This document shows positions 21,596 through 30,140 of a DNA stretch of 64,000 bases, one piece after another. Origin of the DNA: Paroedura picta (lineage: Eukaryota; Chordata; Lepidosauria; Squamata; Gekkonidae). The stretch spans positions 52,278,174 through 52,342,173 of the forward strand of contig NC_135375.1 in the NCBI RefSeq assembly GCF_049243985.1, in the 5' to 3' direction. A program made the translations under genes and the position numbers. Position 1 is the stretch's first letter. Each line of letters opens with the position of its first letter. The notes beneath the pieces are model-generated. The model ran no database searches, was not told the DNA's origin, and saw nothing but the letters and a program-made list of their open reading frames with translations.

Positions 21596-21603
21596 CTCCA
21601 GAA

Positions 21604-22167
21604 TACCAAAGTCTGAATCTGAGTAAAGGTAGGCAAGGGTTGCTTATTTTATTCTGGGGAAAGGACTGAAGGGGTAAGCTAAACAGAAATGCCCATTATT
21701 TCACTGCCTACTTGTAATAAAGAAATAAACATGCCTCAGGCATGGAGGTTGAAAATCCTAGCACCCCTGTCACTTGGTAGTCAAAGAAATCCAGCAGTTT
21801 TTTTTCCCCTACTGCTAACAACAGTGAGCTACTTCTGCTCTTGGAATTAATTATGAGCTGACAAGACTCCAGAGGCTTTTGGAAGAATAAATCAAACATA
21901 TTGTCAGTTTGCTGTGCATTTTCCACACCTCACTAGCTCATGCCAAATCAGAGACCTTTAAAAGAATGTTGTAGCATGGGAGCAAGCATTTATCAACTGA
22001 GGTTTTTCTTCTGAATTGGAGACATAAATCAAGGCTCAGTTGTATTTTTTTTAAGCAAGTTGATGGGAGCATTTTCTTACTAGGCACATGCAATTATGCC
22101 CATTTACAGAGATCTATTTTCAGGAAGTGAAATGAATATTACACTTTTAAAGGTTTCTTCCCTTTAT
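21604..22167. other. Intergenic stretch, no gene recognised
   Basis: Unique-looking DNA. The minus frame at 21708-21926 has no motif. Confidence 0.5.
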
Positions 22168-22260
22168 AGCAATGTTTCCCGGCCAGGGTTACATGAGAGC
22201 CCCAGAGAGGTTATGCTACTTGGGGTTAGGATTAATTTTTTGAAATATATATATTTTTAA
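22168..22260. repeat. hAT-like repeat fragment
   Basis: GTTTCCCGGCCAGGGTTACA, GAGAGCCCCAGAGAGG and an ATATATATATTTTTAACATT middle follow the layout of the family at 46226-46420 and 8232-8400. Short and diverged. Confidence 0.35.
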
Positions 22261-22277
22261 CATTTCAAATTTACTCT

Positions 22278-22560
22278 TATTTGGGCAGGCTGACCTTGTA
22301 TCCCACCCTTCCTCTAAGGAGCCAAGGGCTACCTGCATTTGACCCTCATAGCAGTCCTGTGAGATAAAATTGGTGACTGGCCCAAGTTCATGCTTTCCCC
22401 TTCCCTTCCCTTCCCTTCCCTTCCCTTCCCTTCCCTTCCCTTCCCTTCCCTTCCCTTCCCTTCCCTTCCCTTCCCTTCCCTTCCCTTCCCTTCCCTTCAG
22501 GATGTGGAATTCAAAGTCATGCTGTGGTAACTTGCTCAGCTCTCTCGACCACCAGGCCAC
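22278..22560 (-). repeat. tRNA-derived SINE (SINE-C) split by (TTCCC)n
   Basis: The left part GTATCCCACCCTTCCTCTAA and CAGTCCTGTGAGATAAAATT, and the right part GGAATTCAAAGTCATGCTGT with ACCACCAGGCCACCT, correspond to the 3' and 5' portions of one minus-strand SINE; compare 40505-40700 with CTTGCCTTTCTCCACAATGG. The pentanucleotide array lies where the middle of the SINE should be. Confidence 0.55.
22394..22498. repeat. (CCTTC)n pentanucleotide array
   Basis: About 21 perfect TTCCC units. The five-base period keeps a frame open on both strands (SLPFPSLPFP and REGKGREGKG), which explains the ORFs here. A perfect purine/pyrimidine mirror tract of this length can adopt triplex (H-DNA) structure. 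Confidence 0.97.
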
Positions 22561-23296
22561 CTAAAAGTTGTTCCTCTTGTTCCAGCTTCTCACAGAGGTT
22601 CTGCTTTGTGCTAGATTTAAATCAACTCTTATTATCATACTTGGGCTCTCAGTTTCAAAAACATCTCTGTGTGTAAATTTAAAGACCCTCTCCAGTCACT
22701 TAACTTGTTTAATGGTTCTTTAGATTTGGACCATAGCCTGGTTAAAAAACAAAAAAAGAGGAGTCAGTACATGTGGTTTTATTAGTTTTATTCATATCCT
22801 CCCTTTCCCCCTGGGAACTCAGGGCCGTGAACATTTTCTAGCTATGCCAGCAAGACAAATGACAACGATCAGTTTTCTTCCCTGGATGAATGAAATATAG
22901 CTCGAGTAACCAGAGAAGGGTTAATCCCATCTTTAGCTGTTTTTGTCCCATGTAGCTATTCTATCCCTGGTTCTTTTTGTCCCACGTAGCTATGTGAAGC
23001 AGTGTTTTGGGGCAGAGTCTGAACAAAATGCACGTGAAAAGAGGTTAAGACAGATTGGTAAGGATGATAAATGTGAAAGTATATGGAGAAAGTTTTTAAA
23101 AAGAGTTTTGTTGGTTTACAGGAATGGTGAACAATCATTTATTTTCTCATAGGATCAGCTTCTGTGTCATGGTCTAGAATATCTACAAATCAGATTTGTC
23201 TTGCATATTATTTTCGTCTTATTAAATAATACCTGCACTGCTTCTAATCAAGAGAGCTTGAGAGACAGAGAGACCTTTTGCCATAAACAATTGGAT
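22561..23296. other. Spacer, no gene recognised
   Basis: A partial duplication TTTTTGTCCCAYGTAGCTAT occurs at about 22942 and 22975. A short TTATTCATATCCTCCCTTTC stretch near 22790 may be a SINE-C tail fragment. Nothing else recognised. Confidence 0.45.
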
Positions 23297-23492
23297 CAGG
23301 GTTGCCAAATGCCAGAGAGAGCTGCAGATCTTAAGGAATTATAGTTGATCTCCAGATGACAGGTGTCAATTCCCCTGGATGAAATGGCCACTGTGGAGGG
23401 TGACCCTATGGCATTCTACCCTGCTGAGGTCCCTCTCCAAACCCTATCCTTCCCAGGCCTCCAGACATTTCTCAAACCAGAACTGGCAACCC
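23297..23492 (+). repeat. Interspersed repeat, CTCCAG-rich family, complete copy
   Basis: Runs from AGGGTTGCCA to TGGCAACCCA, inverted repeats of about 9 bp. Inside are GAGCTGCAGATCTTAAGGAA, TTGATCTCCAGATGACAGGT, AAATGGCCACTGTGGAGGGT and CCTGCTGAGGTCCCTCTCC. This is the best-bounded copy of the family also seen at 12647 and 18325. Confidence 0.65.
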
Positions 23493-23500
23493 ATCATAAG

Positions 23501-23656
23501 AGAGCCAGCTTAGTGTAGTGGTTAGGAGTGCAGACTTCTAATCTTGTGAGCCGGGTTTGGTTGGGGAGAGGAAAGGGAAGGTGACTGTAAGCCGCTTTGA
23601 GACTCCTTCAGGTAGAGACTCCTTCAGGCACATAAGAACCAACTCTTCTACCTCAT
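23501..23656 (+). repeat. SINE-B copy with internal deletion
   Basis: The head AGAGCCAGCTTAGTGTAGTG and CTTCTAATCTTGTGAGCCGG join directly to GGGGAGAGGAAAGGGAAGG and the tail CACATAAGAACCAACTCTTC. About 130-140 bp of the normal middle are missing. A local duplication GAGACTCCTTCAGG is present twice in the tail. Confidence 0.85.
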
Positions 23657-23682
23657 ATGGAAAGATCTGGTCACTATGGCAC

Positions 23683-24127
23683 ATAGAATCATAGAATCAT
23701 AGAGTTGGAATGGGTCATCTAGTCCAACCCCCCTCCTGGGTCATCTAGTCCAACCCCCTGCACAATGCAGGACACCCACGACCCTATCGCTGACAGTGTA
23801 GCCTGCCACCTCCTTGAAACTTAACAGAATCAGCCTCTCCATCAGATGGCTATTGAGCCTCTGTTTAAAAATTTCCAAAGATGGAAAACCCACCACCTCC
23901 CGAGGAAGCCTGTTCCACTGAGAAACTGCTCTGTCAAGAAGTTCTTCCAGATGTTTAGACAATTTCTTTTGAATTAATTTCATCCCATTGGATCTGGTTG
24001 GTCCCTCCAGGGCAAGAGAGACCAACTCTGCTCCATCCTCTGTATGGCAGCCTTTTAAATGTTTGAAGATGGCTATCAGATCCCCTTTCAGTCGTCTCCT
24101 CTCCAGGCTAAACAGACCAAGCTCTTT
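23683..24127 (-). mobile_element. CR1 LINE, 5'-truncated (other subfamily)
   Basis: The left edge CATAGAATCATAGAATCATA is the complement of the CR1 ATTCTATGA 3' end. The minus strand encodes LLDRAVSQWNRLPREVVGFP then SLEIFKQRLNSHLMERL, the ORF2 C-terminus. A phrase of about 27 bp, GGGTCATCTAGTCCAACCCC with 5' context, is duplicated near 23710 and 23738. Confidence 0.88.
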
Positions 24128-24128
24128 T

Positions 24129-24240
24129 AAGGCTTTTAAGGTTATATTTTAATTGGTATGTTTTAGTTTTTTAGCTACCTTGGTGGCCCTACAAGGGGAG
24201 AAAGATGGAATAAAAACCTTGTTAATAACAATAAATATGG
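24129..24240 (+). repeat. L2-type LINE 3' tail remnant
   Basis: TTTTAATTGGTATGTTTTAG, then TAGCTACCTTGGTGGCCCTA, then GAAAGATGGAATAAAAACC and an AATAACAATAAATA end: the layout of an L2-type 3' untranslated end. Confidence 0.45.
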
Positions 24241-24810
24241 CATATCTGGACTTTGACCATTTTGTATCTCAGCAGTAGCTAAAGTATACCATTTAGTTGC
24301 AAACATCACAATACTAGAATGCTCTGATGCAGTGAGGGTGCACTTAATTGAAAAGGAATATACACACTGATAGCCAGTATCTAATAGTCTAGTCAGGGAG
24401 GAGATATTCGTTGCCCTTTTACTTCTGGGAACTAAGACAATAGATAATTTAGCTGAAGGCTTCCCAGTTTCTGAAGCTTAGCTAAGAACAGATGGGTGTC
24501 CTGCAGATGTGATCCATCTCCCCATGCTCATTTCTTGCCATTTCTCCTATGCCTCATTCAGAGAAGTTTGGTGTTTAACATGATTTCTTTGGGAGATGAA
24601 TCTTGTTTGAGAAATGAGCAAAACCTTGGGGGAATGAGTAAAAAAGCTAGCTAAGGAAGAGTTGTAAAAAAATCACTGGGGGGGGCTAGTGGTAATATTG
24701 CCTTAACTGTGATGTTTTCTTTTCTAGTCTGAGTGACATGCCAGAAAAGAATTCTGAGAAAACAACATCTCCTCCTATTCATCACTTCTATCAGATGAGA
24801 TTATAGTACA
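24241..24810. other. Spacer, no gene recognised
   Basis: Nothing recognised. Confidence 0.5.
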
Positions 24811-25517
24811 CTAGCTTCAAAGCCCATTCCTAAGAAAGGGTCCCCTCCCCTGGCCCCTGGCCCCTGGCCCCTGGCCCCTGGCCCCTGGCCCCTGGCCCCT
24901 GGCCCCTGGCCCCTGGCCCCTGGCCCCTGGCCAGGCAGCTTAAGGTGGCTTTGGGCTGCAGCTTGCAGCCAGATCAAGTGGGGTGGGTGGAGGCTGGGCA
25001 GCTCATTGACCATTTATGCACTGGAGGTTTCATGCCGTGCTGCAGGCTGGAGTTTTAGTCATGGCAGGTTGCCCCACCTCTTCCTGCACCCACATGGGGA
25101 AGCATTTGGCATGATGCACCTCATCCGCACCCGATTTGTGCTCCTTCACAGGAGCTGGGACAGTGAACTTCCCAGTGCATAAATGGTCATTAGGAGGCCT
25201 GGGACAGAGCTCCTTAGCAAGCAGTCAGCAGGGCAGGAGGCCCTCGTCAGCAGGGTCAGCCTAGCAGGCCAAGAGGTCCTCGTTAGCAAGCCCTCCACGA
25301 TGACCCTTTGCCCAGGGCCCTCTCCCCTTACCTGCTGCTGGCTCCAGGCACTGAGGCATCTGAGAGCAAAGAGGCTAGAGTCCGGGTACGGATGGTGGGA
25401 GCTGCAAGGGCAGGGCCAATTAGGGCAAAGCTGTCTGCACCCTGATTGGCCCTATTTTAACTTGGACAGCTGGACACGTCCAACCCCCTAGGCTGTTTCA
25501 TAAATATATAGAGGAAC
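24811..25517 (-). mobile_element. Helitron-like element with a 7-bp minisatellite
   Basis: On the minus strand the element begins near TTCCTCTATATATTTATG (25517 downward). It continues GACGTGTCCAGCTGTCCAAG and ATAGGGCCAATCAGGGTGCA, and ends GGAATGGGCTTTGAAG CTAG with the next base T. The 5' part matches 44606-44740 (TTCCTCTATATATTTGT, GGCTGTCCAAGTTGG, ATAGGGCCAATCAGGGTGCA). No Rep/helicase gene is present, so it is non-autonomous. Open frames across it are GC-driven. Confidence 0.75.
24847..24930. repeat. (CCCCTGG)12 minisatellite
   Basis: Twelve perfect head-to-tail copies of the 7-bp unit CCCCTGG, near the 3' hairpin end of the Helitron-like element. The perfect units imply recent expansion. 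Confidence 0.97.
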
Positions 25518-25929
25518 AACAATGGAAAAGGATTGTGTTCCTAACTCGCATCCTTTTTTTAAACACAAACTTTGGCTTTAAAACATCCCTGCTATACTAG
25601 GAAGCTATCTGTATCTATTGCTCAGCAGAAATGAAAAAATTCCGCTCCTTGGGAAGGCATAGGTTTGACTACTCTTTGGACTACAGAAATTCAGTGCAAA
25701 AAATGACAATTGCTTGATTGGACCAGTGACCGAAGCAACTGTTTAGATTGGTGATATTTTTAGAGCTGCTGAAAAAATACTGTGCAACCCAAAATATTTG
25801 CTCCAGGTTCCCTCATGGTATTGCAGAAAATGTTACCAGGATACAGTTGCTGGGATGCATGGAAGCATGTGCAACCCGAGAACAATGCCCCTATGTGGTC
25901 TGCAGAACTGTAGATGCATATTATTTATA
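25518..25929. other. Spacer, no gene recognised
   Basis: Nothing recognised. Confidence 0.5.
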
Positions 25930-26600
25930 GTTCCTTTTCCTTATCTAAATGCAGCTTGAACTTTTTGCACCTTTTGTTCTATATATGATAATAGCCATAA
26001 GATTTTAAGCATCACTTTATTCAAGTGAGAAATTAATGTGATGGTCCAATAACTGCTGTAATCTTTGACATCTCTTTTTTCAGGGATTGAAATATTTGTA
26101 TTTTGTGTGTTCAGTCTGTGGGTCATTTTAATTTCTACATTTATTGGCATATTCTTCTTAAGATTTTGGTGGTCTCAATTTCTGTGGCTTAGGATAGCTC
26201 TATTCATATACCGTCTACCCCTAGTGATTTGCTTCTCCCAATTGCTCACAATACAGCTTTCACTTCATTTCGTAAACTTTAGGTCCTTCTTCAGAAGATT
26301 CTGCTTTGAAGGCATTTGCCACCCTTTCATCTCTTCTGTATAGTTCAGTGCATTGTTCCTATACTTTCTTTATTCAGTTAATGTGTTTCCATGTTGATCT
26401 TTCAGCATGCCTAGCCATGCTTTAAATTTCCCTTTGATTTCTTGGACTTGGAACAGATCTCTTATTCTTTCTTTTTTGATGTCCTATTCTACTTCTTTAC
26501 ACTGGTTGTTTTAATAGTTTTCTTTGTCTCTATGTGCCAGTTTTTGTACTGCTGCATTGAGTCTTCTGATTATATTTCTGTCACCTTTTACTTTTTCTTA
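25930..26600 (-). mobile_element. Old RTE/BovB LINE, reverse-transcriptase part
   Basis: The minus strand at 25941-26150 encodes IPEKRDVKDYSSYWTITLIS, HLNKVMLKIL and VQAAFR, matching the BovB/RTE reverse-transcriptase core pattern IPKKGD..ECSNYRTIALISH..KVMLKIL...VQAGFR. The sequence above it is probably the more upstream ORF but is too decayed to read. A SINE-A copy has inserted at 26601, and the LINE may resume for a short distance beyond 26895. Confidence 0.75.
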
Positions 26601-26881
26601 AAGGTAAAGGTAAAGGTATCCCCTGTGCAAGCACCGAGTCATGTCTGACCCTTGGGGTGACGCCCTCTAGCGTTTTCTTGGCAGACTCAATACGGGGTGG
26701 TTTGCCAGTGCCTTCCCCAGTCATTACCGTTTACCCCCCAGCAAGCTGGGTACTCATTTTACCGACCTCGGAAGGATGGAAGGCTGAGTCAACCTTGAGC
26801 CGGCTGCTGGGATTGAACTCCCAGCCTTATGGGCAAAGCTGTCAGACGGCTGCCTTACCACTCTGCGCCACAAGAGGCTCA
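26601..26881 (-). repeat. SINE-A copy (Sauria-type) with 13-bp target duplication
   Basis: Full-length minus-strand copy. The tail AAGGTAAAGGTAAAGGTATC is at the left and the head complement CTCTGCGCCACAAGAGGCTC at the right. The flanks carry an identical TTACTTTTTCTTA (26588-26600 and 26882-26894). It is inserted into the old RTE LINE. Confidence 0.95.
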
Positions 26882-26894
26882 TTACTTTTTCTTA

Positions 26895-28198
26895 GCTTCT
26901 TCCTTTATCAATTTTAAGAGTTTCATCAGTCATTAAAAAGAAAATTGTTATTTCCAAAGAGAGAGAGGCTAGAGACTTTTTAAAAAACAAAAGAACCTGA
27001 TAGATACATTGTTATAATATTGCAATGATTTAACAATATTCAATTGCTGGTAAAATGCCTCCTGGTGTTGGTGGGTAAGTGGTTACATGAAGGCTGGGTC
27101 AGGAAAAATGGCTGCCATGTGTGTAGGACCAGAATCATCAGAATTTTCTGATGGCATAGTAGCCATCCAGGCTTTGCTACAATTTTCTCCAAGATTTTGT
27201 AGCAAAGCAGGTGTGGGAAAAATCATAGCATGATAGGGGAAATCTTGGGAACTTCATGAACATACCGCAATACTATTGGGAGGTGGGAACAAATCTGCTT
27301 CACAATGATATTGAATCTGGGCATATAACCCTGTGTGGACTCAGTTTGAACCATGCTGAGACTTTCATTATGGACCAGATGATCTTCTCTTTTGCTGTTT
27401 TTCAGCTATTCACACAAGAAAACTTATAAGGTCAATAATGATTCTCTTGTTAGGTATGAAAGATAGTCTCTCGGCTGATTTCTTTTAATCTCTGAAATAG
27501 TTGCTCTGCCACAGGTTTGACAGTAAATCTTGATTCTGCAATAGAAACTGAGAGACGTTTCTCCATTTGAGAGCCATGTAATAACATTCTGTGGATGGAG
27601 GTATGACAGATATACCAGAGGAGAATGTTTGCCTGTAATTTATTGTCCTACACTTATGAAAATAGGGAACCTCAGATTTCACTGAGATGTATGGAATCAA
27701 ATGTTATCAGCACTGTGTAGTGCTTCATTTTAACATTGCTATTTTAAAGGACAACATGAGTACTTTGCTCCCTTGAGTGAGCAGTATATTTATATACACA
27801 TCCCCTTTAGTCCAGATGCTCTGATTTCCATTTTGTCACTCTATTACAGCCTGGCAAGTGCTGTGTTGAAGATGGATGGTGATGAGTGTAACTTAAATGA
27901 GGGTCTTGTAGGGGTGTCTTACACATGAACATGCTAACTGAAGGCAGAACTAGAGCTCTGCCACAACATTCACAGTTGCGTGGGTGCAGATGTCTATAGT
28001 AAAATATGTTCAAATATTTAAAGAGCATTATCATCATACTAACAGCCTGCCTTGAATTTGAGTTGTGACACTCATGGAGGATTTTCTAGCTAACTAAATA
28101 TATTTGTTGCTTACATTATTTCTTAACTGCCTCTCCAGAAATCTAGTATTTTCAGCTGCATCTTTTTTTTTATCTGCCTATAGTCCTACTGTATACCT
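26895..28198. other. Intergenic stretch with a cluster of small hairpins
   Basis: No gene or repeat family recognised. A cluster of perfect short inverted repeats lies at 27136-27240, listed separately. Confidence 0.5.
27136..27240. other. Cluster of three short inverted repeats
   Basis: CATCAGAA/TTCTGATG (27136-27153, 2-nt loop), GCTTTGCTACAA/TTGTAGCAAAGC (27171-27182 and 27197-27208, 14-nt loop), and ATCAT/ATGAT near 27222-27234. They may be the folded core of an unrecognised short element. No function can be assigned. Confidence 0.6.
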
Positions 28199-28704
28199 CA
28201 ATGAGTGGAGTACACTTGGAGTACTGTGTGCAGTTCTGGAGTCTCACTTCCAAAAGGATGTGGACAAAATTGAGGAGGTGCAGAGGACAGCAGTGAGGAT
28301 GATCTGAGGCCTTGGCACCAAGCCCTAAGGGGAAAGGCTGAGAGATATGGAAATGTTCAGCCTGAAGAAGAGGAGGCTGAAAAGGGACATGATTGCTTTA
28401 AGTATTTGAAAGGTTGTCACTTAGAGGAGGGCAGGGAAAGGTTCCTGTTGGCAGCCGAGGATAGGACCCGCAGCAATGGGTTTAAACTACATGCAGAACA
28501 GTATTGGCTAGATTATCATGGAATAATTATACACAGAGAGTAATTCAGTAGTGGAATCAGCTACCTAAGGAGGTGTGAGCTCCCCCTCACTGATAGTCTT
28601 TAATTACAGATACGTATCATGGATGCTGATCCTGCACTGAGCAGAATGTTGGACTAGATGGCTTGTATGGTCCCTTCCAACTCTATGGTTCTATGATTCT
28701 ATGA
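28199..28704 (+). mobile_element. CR1 LINE 3' end
   Basis: Plus-strand copy. The frame reads LGVLCAVLESHFQKDVDKIE then EVQRTAVRMI, matching CR1 LEYCVQFWRPHFKKDVDKIE. Downstream are GAGGAGGCTGAAAAGGGACA and the 3' terminus GGTTCTATGATTCTATGAG. 5'-truncated and diverged, with frame breaks. Confidence 0.88.
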
Positions 28705-28834
28705 GTCCAAACAATATTGTGGAATCTCATGGAAAAATTGTAAACAAATGTCTGCCCTTGTAAAAGAAGGCAAAGTGATAATGGGAGAGTCAGAAATTGA
28801 GGGATTTGGTTGGGGTCCCAATAGGAACCAAAGG

Positions 28835-29041
28835 TAAGGTGACCAGATTGTCCCACTTTTGGAGGGACATCTGGGGGCATCTTGCAAATTGTACTTATGT
28901 TGAAATTATAAAATATATATTATAATACTACTTTTGCGTTCTATGGAACTTTTTGTTGCTCCATATAGACCACAATTTTAATCAAGAACCCCCCTGGTCA
29001 ATGGTGTCCCGCTTTACCAATATTAAAATCTGGTCACCTTA
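28835..29041. mobile_element. hAT-type miniature element, 8-bp duplication
   Basis: The 15-bp perfect inverted ends TAAGGTGACCAGATT and AATCTGGTCACCTTA enclose 207 bp of AT-rich sequence. Both sides carry the 8-bp direct repeat ACCAAAGG (28827-28834 and 29042-29049). The 8-bp duplication and short inverted ends indicate a hAT-type miniature element. Its terminus differs from the element at 21246, so it is a separate family. Confidence 0.93.
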
Positions 29042-29049
29042 ACCAAAGG

Positions 29050-30002
29050 GCTAGGAGGATACTTTTCACATAGTTCTTCATTCCATTTCTCTGCTGCCTA
29101 TCTTCAAACATTTTACATATCTCTGCACTTAAAAAAACCTAGTAACTGGAAACCAGTGTTTTGGAGATGAATTACCTCTTCAACAGACCTGTTTTCTTGG
29201 CTGTGAATCTTGTAGTGGAGAAATCCAAACAGCTTTCCCTCCCCATGACATTAAAATACTAGCAATTATGGTAGATAAATTTAGCAGATATTCCCTAGAG
29301 CTGCCTATCCCCACCCCCCACCAAACCCACATCAGAGTTGCCACTTCAAAGCTCTGCTGAAGCAATAATCAGGGTGCAGTGAACTTGCGTGGGCAGAGGG
29401 AATGCAATAGCCATGGCACCACCAATCTCCATGCATTCATTTGAAGGTCACAACAGGGATGGTACACATACAACGGTACATTCATAAAGCTCTTTCCAAA
29501 CAGAACAACCAAATTCCAGATTGTATGGAGTGTGTTCCTTGTGTGCATACAGTTGTACTTGTGTGGGCTGTTTTGCTTTGCACTTCAATGTGTCAGGCAT
29601 GAGGAATGCATGTGTAATCCCCTTTCTCTTCCCTCCTGCATTCACTGAATGTCTTGAAAGAGCTCTGTGTGCCCATGGGTATGCTTTCACATCACACTTT
29701 AGGGGTTAAAATGCTTCCCAAAGTGTTCTAAGCTTTTCATACCTAGAAGACAAAATTTGGAATTTACTCAGTGTGACACACACAACCCCAACAAAAGATT
29801 GCTGTGCTTGTTTCCGCCATGTGTGTGTGCATGATCTCTTCACCTATATCAGTTGGTTGGAGTTAATATTTTACTGGCTTCACATTTTTATTTATCAATA
29901 AAATGTATAGGGAAGTATAAAAATAAAATGAGTATTATCAGTGATGAATTGATACTGTACTTTGCAAGGAAATCAGCTACTTTGAATCCCAGCATGTTGT
30001 GA
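29050..30002. other. Intergenic stretch, no gene recognised
   Basis: Nothing recognised. The frames at 29448-29709 on both strands lack any motif. Confidence 0.5.
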
Positions 30003-30140
30003 TCCTTATTTATTTAATTAAAACATTTAATTAGCACACTGTATTAGGTGGCTAACAAAGTAAAATGATAAAATCATAAAAGCATACAATTGTAAAAATT
30101 AACAAATGATTAAAATCCAGCAATTAAAACAATCCTCACA
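30003..30140 (-). repeat. Possible LINE 3' untranslated remnant
   Basis: AT-rich sequence with GCTAACAAAGTAAAATGATA, ATCATAAAAGCATACAATTG and CCAGCAATTAAAACAATCC resembles the complement of an L2-type 3' untranslated region (compare AAACAATCCATACAATATCA at 36200). Low confidence. Confidence 0.35.

Noticed and set aside
21205-21669. 154-codon plus-strand frame
   Set aside because: It crosses the boundaries of a hAT miniature element and its GC-rich core; no domain.
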